Shown here piece by piece: positions 1-8,494 of a stretch of DNA of 64,000 nucleotides (position 1 is the first letter of the stretch; each line of letters begins with the position of its first letter). The DNA is from Halobacterium sp. DL1 (GTDB lineage: Archaea > Halobacteriota > Halobacteria > Halobacteriales > Halobacteriaceae). The notes below the pieces were generated by a model, which ran no database searches, was not told the origin of the DNA, and saw nothing but the letters and a program-made list of their open reading frames with translations. The stretch spans positions 1,488,001 to 1,552,000 of the forward strand of contig CP007060.1 of the NCBI GenBank assembly GCA_000230955.3, in the 5' to 3' direction. Made by a program: the position numbers and the translations under genes.

Positions 1-327
1 GCCGACCTTCAGGCGGTCCCGGAGACGGTCGCTGTCGCCGACGGCGTGCGCGATTACGTCGTGGACGTCGGGCGAGCCACCCGCGAGGACGACCGCGTCG
101 AGGTCGGTGTGAGTCCCCGCGGCACGCAGCGCCTGTTCGAGGTGGCCCGCGCCCGCGCCGTCATCCACGGCCGGGAGTACGTGACCCCCGACGACGTGAA
201 ACGAGTCGCGCTCCCGGTGCTCGTCCACCGCCTCGTCCTGACTGGTGCGGCGACTGTCGAGAACACCGACCCCGAGGACGTCGTTCAGGACGTCCTCGAA
301 CGGGTCGAGGTCCCCGCAGTCTCGTAA
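1..327 (+). CDS. MoxR-family AAA+ ATPase, C-terminal part (5' truncated by window)
   Basis: The frame is open from base 1, so only the last 108 residues are visible. They form the helical lid that follows the ATPase core of MoxR/AAA_3 proteins: an RLFEVARARA helix, then a segment on DDVKRVALPVLVHRLVL. The Walker motifs must lie upstream of the window. MoxR ATPases are chaperone-like and usually act with DUF58 (VWA-like) and transglutaminase partners, and these are encoded just downstream on the opposite strand (2166-6714). The gene is therefore convergent with its probable partners instead of leading their operon. Confidence 0.85.
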   Translation, partial: ADLQAVPETVAVADGVRDYVVDVGRATREDDRVEVGVSPRGTQRLFEVARARAVIHGREYVTPDDVKRVALPVLVHRLVLTGAATVENTDPEDVVQDVLERVEVPAVS

Positions 328-348
328 CCGTCGGTTCCGTCGGCGGGA

Positions 349-621
349 CTACGCCGCCGTTTCCGCCGCTCCGACAGACTCCTCGCCGTACGTCTCTCTG
401 AGGTACGCCACGATGTCGTCGCTCTCGTTCATCCCGTCGACGCCGTGCTCCGAGTCGACGAGCACGGGGACTTCGGACTGGTTGCTGAGTTCTCGCACTT
501 CGTCGCGTCGGAACTTGAAGAAGGAGACGCGGTGCGTGGTGTACTCCAGGTCGAGTTCGTGGAGGACGCGCTTCACCTTCCGGCAGTACGGACAGAGAGG
601 CTGCACGTACAGTTCGAGCAT
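349..621 (-). CDS. Glutaredoxin-family thiol-disulfide protein
   Basis: This 90-aa single-domain protein has a dithiol active site CPYC at residues 10-13, directly after the first beta strand, as in glutaredoxins. An EVPVLVD segment supplies the cis-proline of the thioredoxin fold, and a GMNESDDIVAYL segment matches the C-terminal binding helix. It would reduce disulfides or mixed thiols in the cytoplasm; haloarchaea use gamma-glutamylcysteine rather than glutathione, so the partner thiol is an inference. It stands alone between the convergent MoxR gene and the DUF58 operon. Confidence 0.88.
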   Translation of the reverse strand: MLELYVQPLCPYCRKVKRVLHELDLEYTTHRVSFFKFRRDEVRELSNQSEVPVLVDSEHGVDGMNESDDIVAYLRETYGEESVGAAETAA

Positions 622-660
622 ACCGGGAGTTGGGAATCCCGCAACATAGTTCCCCCGTCG

Positions 661-2169
661 TCAGTCAGCGAGCGCGGCGACGAGTGCCGCGAGACCGACG
701 CCAGCGGCGACGAGCGCGGCCAGGGCGGCGGGGGTCGCGGCGACGCTGGAACCGATGGAGAGCCCGTAGAGGGCGTTCGCGCCGTGGTACGCGAGCACGC
801 CGACGACGACGCTCGCGGCGACGTGGACGAGTTCGACGCGGGCGGTGGGGACACGCCGGTCGAGTTCAGCGCCGAGGCCGACGCCGTACTCGCCGGCGTC
901 CCAGGTGACCATCCCGGCCGCGACGAGTCCGAAGACGAACCCGGGGCTGGCGTTCTGGACGCCCGCGACGGCGCCCGCGAGGACGAGTCCCGCGGCGGCG
1001 ACGGCGGCGGGCGCCCCGCGCTGCGGAACCGCGCGGAGGCGGCCGAGAGCCGCGAACGCGAGCAGGAGGGCGGACAGCCCGATGAGGGGGACGACGAGCG
1101 CGGCGAGCGCGAGCGCGGGTTCCCCGAACACCCTGACCGCGTTCTCGAGGAGCGGGAGGGCCTGTTCTGGGGCGGCGTCGCGCGCCGCTGTGACCAGCTG
1201 GGAGGCGTAGACGACGCCGACGCCGACGGCGAGGACCCCGCCACCGACGGTGGGCGCGACCCGCCGCAGGCTCTCCCGGTGGTCGCCGGTCGCGAGTCGC
1301 GCCAGACGGAGCACGGCGTACGAGAGCAACGAGAGGCCGATGGTGGCGAACATCAGCGGCCTGAGCGGCCCCGCGGAGGCCAGCGTCCCGACGACTGAGA
1401 CGACGCTGGCGGGGACCTGTGCGACCATCGACTGTCCCATCCCGGTGACGAGCGCCACGAACGCGGCCACCCACGCGACGGCGAACAGGCGCCAGACGGA
1501 GAGACAGACCACCACGAGCCAGCGGGTGATGCGCGCGACCGCGTCCCGGCGGTCTCGCGGCGCGAGTTCGACGAGCGGTGCGACGTCCACAGCGGCGGCC
1601 AGCATCCGCGCCGTGATCGCCAGGAGGACGAAGAAGACGACCACGTCGACGGGGCTCCCGGTGGGCGTCACGGCGAGGGAGACGACCTCCCCACCGAATT
1701 CCGCGACGAAGCCGGTGCCGGCGTCCAGCCCGAGGACGATGGCTGCGACCACAGCGAGGCCGGGGAGCGCCGTGGTGGCGACGACGACGGAGAACGCGCG
1801 GCCAATCGCGCCGCCGCCGACACCGCCCGTGAACGCCGCCACGGCGCCGAACGCGGCGGCGGCGAGCGCGAGCAGCACGAACGGGTCGAGCAGCCCCTCG
1901 AGGAGCGGGAGGTCGGAGAGCGAGAGCGCCATCGCCGCGAGCACGGCGACGCCGCCCAGCGGTGCGAGCACCGACGCCCCGAACACCGCGAGCGGTTCCT
2001 CGCGGCTCGCCAGCCCGGTCGAGACGGCGAGCACCGCGCCGCCGAACGCGGCGAACACCGACAGATTCCCGTATGAGACGCTGGCGTCGTCGACGGCGAA
2101 CGCGACCACGGCGAGCACCGCTACACCGGCGACCAGCGTCGGGCGCTGGACGGTCCGGCTCGTCGTCAT
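661..2169 (-). CDS. Polytopic membrane protein of the MoxR/DUF58 cluster (DUF7519-like)
   Basis: The 502-aa protein is almost entirely hydrophobic Ala/Val/Leu helices, with roughly 12 or more membrane segments and no recognisable catalytic motif. It starts with an ATG that overlaps the stop of the DUF58 gene (ATGA, 2166-2169), so it is the last, translationally coupled gene of a four-gene operon. The context suggests a membrane component working with the MoxR ATPase and DUF58 protein. I believe this matches the haloarchaeal family listed as DUF7519, but the number is from memory. Confidence 0.75.
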   Translation of the reverse strand: MTTSRTVQRPTLVAGVAVLAVVAFAVDDASVSYGNLSVFAAFGGAVLAVSTGLASREEPLAVFGASVLAPLGGVAVLAAMALSLSDLPLLEGLLDPFVLLALAAAAFGAVAAFTGGVGGGAIGRAFSVVVATTALPGLAVVAAIVLGLDAGTGFVAEFGGEVVSLAVTPTGSPVDVVVFFVLLAITARMLAAAVDVAPLVELAPRDRRDAVARITRWLVVVCLSVWRLFAVAWVAAFVALVTGMGQSMVAQVPASVVSVVGTLASAGPLRPLMFATIGLSLLSYAVLRLARLATGDHRESLRRVAPTVGGGVLAVGVGVVYASQLVTAARDAAPEQALPLLENAVRVFGEPALALAALVVPLIGLSALLLAFAALGRLRAVPQRGAPAAVAAAGLVLAGAVAGVQNASPGFVFGLVAAGMVTWDAGEYGVGLGAELDRRVPTARVELVHVAASVVVGVLAYHGANALYGLSIGSSVAATPAALAALVAAGVGLAALVAALAD

Positions 2170-3560
2170 CGCTCACCCCTCCTGACTGCCGCCGCGGCCC
2201 GGGAGACGGCGCTCGGCAGCGACTCGTCGGGCGACCAGTCGACGACCTGCGCGCCCGTCGAACGGAGCGCGTCCATCGACAGCGCGCGGTCGGCGGCGGC
2301 GAGCGTCCGCCCCGGGGTAGTCGTCGTGGTCACGTCCGGGCAGACCGCGGTGACGCGGTGGTCGTCCGCCACGAGGCGGCGCGCGAGCATCGCCGGGAAC
2401 TCGTCGAGGGTCGGCGAGCAGACGACCACCTGTGTCCCCGGGGACATCCGTCCGGCGAACCGCCGCACACGGGCGTCCTCGCCGTCCGCTGCGCCAGCCC
2501 ACGGAGTGCCGCCGTCTGCCGTCATCGGCTCGGGACGGGCCGCCTGCTCGCCTTCGTCCGTCGGAGCGACCGCGTCGGACTGGTCGGGTTCGTCGACGGA
2601 CTCGCTGTCGCCGTCCAACGCAGCGTCAAGCACCGAGGAGATGCGCGCGTGGTGTGCGTCACCCGACCCGGGCGGCACCCACGCGGGGTCGGTGGCGCCG
2701 GTGAGGGGGTCGTCGATGCCGAAGACCGCGAGGCCGACCTGGTGACCGCCGGTCTCCAGCGGTTCGACGGACTGGGCCGCGGCGTACGCCGACAGCGCGG
2801 CGCCGGAGGGCGTTCCACTCTGCGCCGATACGTCGGCGGACGGGCGTGCGTCGACGACGAGCACGACCGCCGCTGCACGCCGCTCGCGGTAGTTAACGGT
2901 GGAGAGTTCACCGGTCTTCGCGTAGCGCCGCCAGTTGATGCGGCTGACCGGGTCGCCGTGCTGGTAGTCCCGCGTGGAGTGGAATTCGATGCCGGGGCCG
3001 CCCGTGTCCGTCGGCAGCGACCCCGCATGGGCGGTGGTTTGTCGACGCAGCGGGATGTCCGCCACGGTCACGCGGCAGTCGAGGCTGTCGGCCCCGTCGG
3101 CGTCGACTGCTGCGGTCCGGGAGGCCGCAGCACCCAGACCGCGGAGTCGGACCGTCGCCGGGTCGAACGGGAACTCCCCCCTGTCGGCGACGACTGTGTA
3201 CTCGAGGGTCGTCGACTCGCCGGAGGGGACGGCGAACGCGCCCTCGGTCTGCCCGTCGACGACGCGGAGTCCGTCCGGGACGCCGTCAGCCACCCGAACG
3301 TCCGGGAGCGCGCTGTCGCCGGCGTTCTCGACGGTCAGCGTCACTCTGACGCGGTCGCCGGGAAGCGGTGACTCCTTCGAGAGCGACCGGGTGAGGCGGA
3401 GGCGTTCGGGACTCGCCGGCGTCGAGAGGGCGCCGTAGACGACGAACACGAGGGGGATGGCGGCGGCGACGAACAGCGTGCGCTGGCCGCTGAGCGCGCC
3501 CGCGGCGGCCAGCGTCAGCGTGGCCAGCAGCGCGCCCGAGAACCGCGACCCGGTGGTCAC
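2166..3560 (-). CDS. DUF58 domain-containing protein
   Basis: The 464-aa protein has two N-terminal membrane helices (about residues 8-45), then a beta-rich CARDB/DUF11-like segment with TVENAGDSALPDV, then the DUF58 signature GIEFHSTRDYQHGD...INWRRYAKTGEL, followed by a VWA-like portion with VVLVVDARPS. The frame is open further upstream to 3725, but GTG at 3560 overlaps the preceding stop as GTGA, and the extra upstream residues are a low-complexity Arg-rich readthrough, so I chose 3560. DUF58 proteins are partners of MoxR ATPases, possibly metal-insertion or chaperone systems at the membrane. Confidence 0.9.
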   Translation of the reverse strand: MTTGSRFSGALLATLTLAAAGALSGQRTLFVAAAIPLVFVVYGALSTPASPERLRLTRSLSKESPLPGDRVRVTLTVENAGDSALPDVRVADGVPDGLRVVDGQTEGAFAVPSGESTTLEYTVVADRGEFPFDPATVRLRGLGAAASRTAAVDADGADSLDCRVTVADIPLRRQTTAHAGSLPTDTGGPGIEFHSTRDYQHGDPVSRINWRRYAKTGELSTVNYRERRAAAVVLVVDARPSADVSAQSGTPSGAALSAYAAAQSVEPLETGGHQVGLAVFGIDDPLTGATDPAWVPPGSGDAHHARISSVLDAALDGDSESVDEPDQSDAVAPTDEGEQAARPEPMTADGGTPWAGAADGEDARVRRFAGRMSPGTQVVVCSPTLDEFPAMLARRLVADDHRVTAVCPDVTTTTTPGRTLAAADRALSMDALRSTGAQVVDWSPDESLPSAVSRAAAAVRRGER

Positions 3561-4150
3561 TGGGCCACCTCCGTGGCGAGGCCGTGGACCGCGTCCGCCG
3601 CGCGCTCGGCGCGGCTCCGGTAGGCCCGCTCGGGGTGGAGCCACCCCCGAAGTCGTTCCCGCAGCGGGAACGGCGGCGCGCGCTCGTCGCCGACGAACGC
3701 CGCGGCGACCACGTCGCTCGTCCACTCCCCCGCGGCGACGGCGTCTGCCGCCCGGTCCTCGTCGACGCCGTGGCGGCGAGCGAACGCGCGGACGGCGGTC
3801 ACTCGCACCCGCTCCCTCACACTCGCGCGGGCCTCCTGGGTGAGCGGCGAGTCCGCGTCCTCCGTCGCGATGCGCAGCGCGTCGTCGACCGACTCCCCGG
3901 GGTCGTCGGGTTCGGTGACAGTGCGCTCGCTCGCTAGCGGAATCGGGCCGTCGCGGGCGTCGTTGCTGCGGCGCTGCTGGAGCGCGTAGCCGACCAGTAG
4001 CGAACCCAGAACCCCCGTGGCGAGCGTCGCGTCGATGCCGGACACCGGACCGGTGACGGCGGCCGGGGCCAGGCCGACTGCGATGCCGGCGGCCACCGCG
4101 ATGCTAGCGACGCCGACCGCACCGAGCAGCGTCTCGCGTGCTGTCGTCAC
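3557..4150 (-). CDS. Conserved haloarchaeal membrane protein of the DUF58 operon (DUF7269-like)
   Basis: The 197-aa protein starts at GTG 4150, which overlaps the transglutaminase stop as GTGA. Two hydrophobic helices (about residues 8-30 and 40-58) precede a charged, helical cytoplasmic region that includes RVTAVRAFARRHGVDEDRA and ends in RERLRGWLHPERAYRSR. No enzyme motif is visible. Its fixed place between the transglutaminase and the DUF58 gene suggests a dedicated accessory of this machinery. Placement in DUF7269 is from memory of similar operons. Confidence 0.75.
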   Translation of the reverse strand: MTTARETLLGAVGVASIAVAAGIAVGLAPAAVTGPVSGIDATLATGVLGSLLVGYALQQRRSNDARDGPIPLASERTVTEPDDPGESVDDALRIATEDADSPLTQEARASVRERVRVTAVRAFARRHGVDEDRAADAVAAGEWTSDVVAAAFVGDERAPPFPLRERLRGWLHPERAYRSRAERAADAVHGLATEVAQ

Positions 4151-6714
4151 TGGTCCTCACCCTCCTCGTCGTCGTCACGAAGCGACGCGAGCGCGTCCCG
4201 TGCCCGGTCCAGCCGGGACCCGGCCGCCCGGCCGCCGTAGGCCGCGTCGCGGAAGGCGTTGGTGAGCGCGTAGACCGGCTCCCTGGGGAACCCCGCGCGG
4301 ACTGCTCGCCGGGCCACCTCGCCGGGGGTCTTCGTCTCCCGGCGTTCGACGCCGACAAGCGCCACGAAGCGCCGCCAGACCGACTGCAGGCGGCCCGCGG
4401 CCTCTCGGTCGGTCTCCGCACCGTCCGCCCCGGGCGCTCCTTGAGCCTCCTCGCGTCCTGCACGGGCGGCCGCGACGACGCCGGAGACCCATGCCCCCAC
4501 GTTAGGGGCGCTGAGGCGCCCAGGTAGGGACGCAAGCCACGCTAGCACGCCGCGCCAGCCGTCCTCGGCGGCCTCCCGGAACTCCGCAGTCAGTTCCTCC
4601 ACGGCGTCGACGACGCCGACGAGCGCCCCGACCATCGTGGACACGGCCTCGCTGACGACGTGCACGAGCGCGTCGACCAGCGAATCGAGCGTGACGCCGT
4701 GTCTCCGGGCAGTCAGCGCGACGCCGCCGAGCGCGGCCAGCGCAGCGAGCACGGCGACTGCCAGCGTCGGGAGGACCCCGTCGACGTACGTGGTCACGAA
4801 TTCGTCGCCCGCACTCGCCGTCACCGCCGGCACCCGCGAGAGCGGAATCTCGAACTGCACGCGGCCCTCGGTGTCCGTCGTGCCGATGGTTCTCCCGTTC
4901 AACTGGACGACGGCGTCGCTGACCGCCTCGCCGCCAGCGGTGACGTGCGCGGTGGCCTCGGTCGTAGGGAACGGAGCCAGCAGCGACGGCGACACGGCGA
5001 CCGAGAGGTCGTCGACGGGGTAGGTCGTCGTCTTCGTGACGCCGTCCCGCGTGGCCGTCAGTTCGACCACGCCGCTCGCCTCCTCGGGAATCTGAACGGT
5101 CACGCGGCCGTCGGTGCCCGTCGTGCCCTGTCGTTCGCCCGCGACGCTGACCGCTGCGTTCTCGAACTGCTTGCCCGCGATAGTGACCTGGAGCGGGAGT
5201 TCCGCGCCGGGTTCGACCTCGCCGTCGAACTGGAAGCGCACGTTCGTGTTCACGTCGAACCGCTGTGTCGTGCCGTTCGTTCCGTCCCCGTCGTCCTGCC
5301 GGGCGAACGTCGCCGCGCCGAACCCGCCGGCACTGGCGCTCTCCAGCGTTCCCACCTCCGTTCCAAGCGAGTCGTTCTCCCGGGGCTCGACGGTGACCTC
5401 GATGGACTCGGCGTACGGCACCGTGAACTCCACCTCGCCGTCCGGGTCCGTCGTGCCGACGTGCTCGCCGTTGACGGACACCGCGACGTTCGACGCCGGA
5501 ACACCGGCGGTCGTCACGGAGGCGGTCACCCGGTCGCCGGGGACCGCAGACTGGTTCAACTGCACGCGGAACGACGGCGAGTTCTCGCCGAGTCGCTCGT
5601 CGGCGGACTGGCGGGGCGCGCTCGGCGTCGGGTCGAAACGGACCCAGCCGTAGCGTTCGAAGTAGACCTCCACCCACGCGTGCGCGTCCGCGCCGCGGAC
5701 GAGATAGCGACCGTCGCCGACGCGCTCGCCCGGCGCGTAGCCCGCGACGTACCGCGCGGGGACGTCCTGGGAGCGCAGCAGCACTACCATCGCGGTGGCG
5801 TAGTACTCGCAGTACCCCTTCTCTTGTTCGAAGAGGAACTGGTCGGCGATCTGGTCGCCGGGCTTCGGGACGTCGCTCAGCGAGTAGGTCTTCTCGCTCT
5901 CGAGGTACGTCTCGACGGCTCTGGCGGCGTCGTACCGGGTGTCGGCGTCGTCGACCAGGCGGTCGCCGAGCGACTGGACGCGGTCGGTCGTCTCGACGGT
6001 CGTGTACTTCGTGGAGGCGATGGTCCCCCTGACGCGGATGTCCCTGAGGGTGCTCGCTTCGGTCACTGGGTCGAGGGTCTGCACGCGGTATTTCTGGCCG
6101 GCTTCGAGCCCCGGTTGAGCCCGGATGCCGCCGGTACTCGTCGGGAAGAACGTCTGGCTGCAGTCGTCGGCGGTACACACCTGCCGGATGTCCGCCGGCC
6201 GCCACGGCGTGGGGAGCGCCGTGGCGGGTTGGCGCAGCGTGACGGTGTGCCACTCCAGATTGCGCTCGTCGATGGGGCGCGTCGGTGCGATATCGTTTAC
6301 GCTGTCTCGCTCCCAGCCGGAACCGGTGTACTCCACGTACGCCCCGGTGCGCCAGTAGCGCGGTTCGTCGGTCTCCGCGACGAAGTGCGGCGTCGCGGCC
6401 CGGGTCCGCTGGGACTGGGATATCGGGCCGCCGACCTCCGTCGAGTCACCCAGCGAGAGCGCACCGAACGTGCCGCTGCCCCCCTCGAGGTTCACGTCGG
6501 GCTGGTCATTACCGAGGAGGTCGCGGAGGCCGTCGAACTGGCTGAGGAACTCCGGCGCCTCGCTGGGCGCTTCTGGGGAGTCGAGCCCGCCGAGCGGTGT
6601 CTCTCCGGCGAGCACGGGGGCTGCAGTAGAGGCGGCGACGAGCCCGAGAACGGCGACGACAGCGAGGAGGGCGCGGCGACTGTCGGGCCCGTCGGACGGG
6701 ACGTCGTCACTCAT
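4147..6714 (-). CDS. Transglutaminase-like membrane protein with DUF4129 C-terminus
   Basis: The 855-aa protein opens with a signal-anchor helix. A transglutaminase-like cysteine-protease core follows, with GYCEYYATA (Cys near 302), DAHAWVEVYF (His near 340) and FDPTPSA (Asp near 355). Three carboxypeptidase-regulatory-like or Ig-like repeats come next, then a membrane helix near residue 650 and a C-terminal DUF4129 helical domain. The catalytic domain should face outside the cell. I prefer ATG 6714 over the ATG at 6735 because a CATATAC box lies 30 bp upstream of 6714 and would almost abut 6735. It heads the operon with the DUF58 gene. Confidence 0.88.
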   Translation of the reverse strand: MSDDVPSDGPDSRRALLAVVAVLGLVAASTAAPVLAGETPLGGLDSPEAPSEAPEFLSQFDGLRDLLGNDQPDVNLEGGSGTFGALSLGDSTEVGGPISQSQRTRAATPHFVAETDEPRYWRTGAYVEYTGSGWERDSVNDIAPTRPIDERNLEWHTVTLRQPATALPTPWRPADIRQVCTADDCSQTFFPTSTGGIRAQPGLEAGQKYRVQTLDPVTEASTLRDIRVRGTIASTKYTTVETTDRVQSLGDRLVDDADTRYDAARAVETYLESEKTYSLSDVPKPGDQIADQFLFEQEKGYCEYYATAMVVLLRSQDVPARYVAGYAPGERVGDGRYLVRGADAHAWVEVYFERYGWVRFDPTPSAPRQSADERLGENSPSFRVQLNQSAVPGDRVTASVTTAGVPASNVAVSVNGEHVGTTDPDGEVEFTVPYAESIEVTVEPRENDSLGTEVGTLESASAGGFGAATFARQDDGDGTNGTTQRFDVNTNVRFQFDGEVEPGAELPLQVTIAGKQFENAAVSVAGERQGTTGTDGRVTVQIPEEASGVVELTATRDGVTKTTTYPVDDLSVAVSPSLLAPFPTTEATAHVTAGGEAVSDAVVQLNGRTIGTTDTEGRVQFEIPLSRVPAVTASAGDEFVTTYVDGVLPTLAVAVLAALAALGGVALTARRHGVTLDSLVDALVHVVSEAVSTMVGALVGVVDAVEELTAEFREAAEDGWRGVLAWLASLPGRLSAPNVGAWVSGVVAAARAGREEAQGAPGADGAETDREAAGRLQSVWRRFVALVGVERRETKTPGEVARRAVRAGFPREPVYALTNAFRDAAYGGRAAGSRLDRARDALASLRDDDEEGEDQ

Positions 6715-6740
6715 CGTCCCATCTTTGGCCGGCACGGCAC

Positions 6741-6747
6741 GTATATG
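6741..6747 (-). promoter_or_regulatory. TATA-like box of the transglutaminase/DUF58 operon
   Basis: On the minus strand the sequence reads CATATAC, centred about 30 bp before ATG 6714. This is the spacing expected for a leaderless haloarchaeal transcript, and it decides the start codon of the gene. Confidence 0.6.
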
Positions 6748-6782
6748 ATTCGGACACTACAGTCGCCGCTGAACCCAGCCAC

Positions 6783-6992
6783 TCAGTCGAACTCGCGGAC
6801 GCCGACGGCAACCAGGATGGCCTGTGAGAGCACGACGAGCGTCAGCGCGGCGGCGAGGAGCAGCGTCGGGGCAGCCAGTAGCCTGGCCACCCGGTACGGA
6901 AGGACCAGCCTGCTGAACCCCAGAATAACGAAGCTGACCAGCACGAGCGCGAGCGCGGTCAGCGAACGAGTGACGAACTGGCTCCGGCGCAT
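6783..6992 (-). CDS. Small two-helix membrane protein, unknown function
   Basis: The 69-aa protein starts with MRRSQF and contains two hydrophobic segments (about residues 8-27 and 38-63) with a short basic turn between them (RVARL), and ends in VREFD. I recognise no family. It lies just upstream of the transglutaminase operon on the same strand with about 70 bp between, so it has its own transcription start or a leaky link. Its composition and acidic C-terminus are typical of small haloarchaeal membrane proteins. Confidence 0.6.
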   Translation of the reverse strand: MRRSQFVTRSLTALALVLVSFVILGFSRLVLPYRVARLLAAPTLLLAAALTLVVLSQAILVAVGVREFD

Positions 6993-7036
6993 AGGCGTAC
7001 TGGGTAGGCCCGGGGTTTAGCGGTTTCCCGTCGGCA

Positions 7037-7627
7037 CTACGCGTCGGCGTCCAGTCGCTCGTAGCGCTCCTCGAAGCGCGCACGACAGGAGCCACAGCAG
7101 AAGTGGTGGCGCTCACCGCCGATGTCCGCCGTCGCGCCCTCGCTGGTCACCGTGTTGCCACACTCGTCGCAGGCGAGCGCGAGGTCGGCACCCCCGACGT
7201 TCGGCTGCCACCGCGATTCCGCGACCAGCGTGACGTCGTAGCCGGTCACCAGCGCGGGGTCGACGGAGTCCTCGACCCACGCGCGAACGTCCTCGACGGG
7301 GAGTCGCGCGGAACAGAGCACGTCACCGCCGGCAGTGACGAAGACGTGTTCCACGGCGTCCGTCGCCGAGACGGCGTCGCGGACCGCGTCCACTTCGCCC
7401 GGCACCGCAGTGAGTTCCACGAGCACCTGGGCGCCCTCGCGGAGCGTCGACCGGTCGATGTCGACCGTGAAGCGCTGGACGATACCGCTCTCGCGGAGTT
7501 TCGCCACGCGGTCGGAGACGGCGGGTGCGGACAGCCCCACGTCGTCGGCGATGTCGCTGTACGGTCGGCGGGCGTCCGTAGCGAGCAGTTCCAGAATCCG
7601 TCGGTCGGTCCCGTCGAGTTCGGCCAT
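7037..7627 (-). CDS. Lrp/AsnC-type regulator with C-terminal TRASH metal-sensing domain
   Basis: The 196-aa protein begins with an Lrp/AsnC winged helix (TDRRILELLATDARRPYSDIADDVGLS) and ends in a TRASH-like Cys cluster: CDECG near residue 150 and HHFCCGSCRARF near 175. TRASH domains bind copper or related metals; Lrp-TRASH regulators of this layout control copper ATPase and HMA chaperone genes in Halobacterium. The neighbour transcribed divergently is exactly such an HMA protein (7756-7953), so the 128-bp gap between them probably carries its operator. I chose ATG 7627 because MAELDGTDRR is the conserved family start; an in-frame start at 7654 adds nine atypical residues. Confidence 0.88.
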   Translation of the reverse strand: MAELDGTDRRILELLATDARRPYSDIADDVGLSAPAVSDRVAKLRESGIVQRFTVDIDRSTLREGAQVLVELTAVPGEVDAVRDAVSATDAVEHVFVTAGGDVLCSARLPVEDVRAWVEDSVDPALVTGYDVTLVAESRWQPNVGGADLALACDECGNTVTSEGATADIGGERHHFCCGSCRARFEERYERLDADA

Positions 7628-7755
7628 ACCTCCAGATTTGAGTTCGGAATGCAAACCAGTTGCGCACGATTAGTGCTGTTTCCAAAGCGAGTACTCGTGA
7701 GAAGGACGGAATCAGAGCCAAAACGACGTTACTGTTCGAGCCCCTACGCGAACAC

Positions 7756-7953
7756 ATGGCACGAACCATCACCGTCCGCGGCATGAGCTGTGGGGGCTGC
7801 GAGAGCACCGTCGAGGAGGCCTTGACTGGAGTCGAGGGAATCACCGACGCCGAGGCCGACAGGGAGTTGGAGCGCGCGACAGTGGAGGGTGACGCCGATC
7901 CGGACGCCCTCGTCTCGGCCGTCGAGGACGCAGGGTACGAGGCCGAAGCGTAG
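7756..7953 (+). CDS. HMA-domain metallochaperone (CopZ-like)
   Basis: The 65-aa protein is a single heavy-metal-associated domain with the motif MSCGGCESTVEEAL, in which the two Cys bind Cu(I) or a similar soft metal, and the C-terminal strand pair ends VEDAGYEAEA. The ATG at 7756 is the only sensible start; the frame is open further left, but that part is not protein-like. It is transcribed away from the TRASH-domain regulator, a known pairing in copper homeostasis. The expected exporting ATPase is not adjacent; the P-type ATPase at 9852-12152 looks Zn/Cd-type. Confidence 0.9.
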   Translation: MARTITVRGMSCGGCESTVEEALTGVEGITDAEADRELERATVEGDADPDALVSAVEDAGYEAEA

Positions 7954-7965
7954 GAGCAGTAGCTC

Positions 7966-8298
7966 TCAGAACTGTTCGTCGAGGAACTCGAGGAGGGCCT
8001 CGAGGCGCTCGTTCGGGTAGTAGCGGACTCGGGAGCCGTCCTCCTCGTACTCGATGACGCCAGCCCCCGCGAGCTTCGGGAGGTGGCGATGGTGGAGTCG
8101 CGTCCGGACCGCCTCGTGGGACGCGAGTTGCTTGCCGACCGTGGGACCCAGCGCCGCACAGACGGTGCTGACTAGCTCCTCGACGCCCGCGCAGCCGTCC
8201 TCCTCCTCGACCAGTTGCCGGAGGACGATCCGGCGGGTCCGGCTGGCGGCGAGTTCGAGCAGTTCGTCCGTCCCGAGTGGCTGGCTGTGGTTCTCCAT
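7966..8298 (-). CDS. Winged-helix DUF7344-type regulator
   Basis: The 110-aa protein has a haloarchaeal winged-helix pattern: a short helix LLELAASRTRRIVLRQLV, an acidic linker, then the DNA-reading helix VRTRLHHRHLPKLAGAGVIEYEEDGSRVRYYP. The HHRHLPKL signature is shared with the gene at 41434-41739, and both belong to the small DUF7344-like family. It ends 12 bp from the convergent HMA gene. Its target is unknown. A loose dyad CCGAA(N7)TTCGG lies at 8380-8396 between this gene and msrA. Confidence 0.8.
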   Translation of the reverse strand: MENHSQPLGTDELLELAASRTRRIVLRQLVEEEDGCAGVEELVSTVCAALGPTVGKQLASHEAVRTRLHHRHLPKLAGAGVIEYEEDGSRVRYYPNERLEALLEFLDEQF

Positions 8299-8494
8299 TG
8301 GTCCCTCCTGGTTCGGCTCGCGGTGAGATTTCTCCGACCACTAGTGTTGACGGACTGCTGACTGAAATGTACTATGCTACCGAACAACGTATTCGGAACT
8401 AGACCCTGCCGACCGAAACTGTGCAGACCGAGAGATGGCGGCGGAGGGGTCCGCTCCCGGTGTCGTTAACCGGTCCGACCACTAACTCTCAGCC

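Noticed and set aside
866-2176. A 436-codon Arg-rich frame on the minus strand
   Set aside because: It overlaps the membrane protein gene at 661-2169 in another frame; the composition (Arg/Gly/Ala/Pro runs) is that of a shadow frame.
1962-3371. A 469-codon plus-strand frame across the DUF58 region
   Set aside because: Antisense to the DUF58 gene; no motif and strongly basic, unlike the acidic proteome.
4660-7020. A 786-codon open frame on the plus strand
   Set aside because: It lies antisense to the transglutaminase gene, is dominated by Arg/Gly/Ala and has no domain. High GC opens such mirror frames.
8380-8396. Dyad CCGAA-N7-TTCGG between the DUF7344 gene and msrA
   Set aside because: Only one copy is seen, the arms are short, and its spacing to either gene fits no promoter rule; it may be chance.
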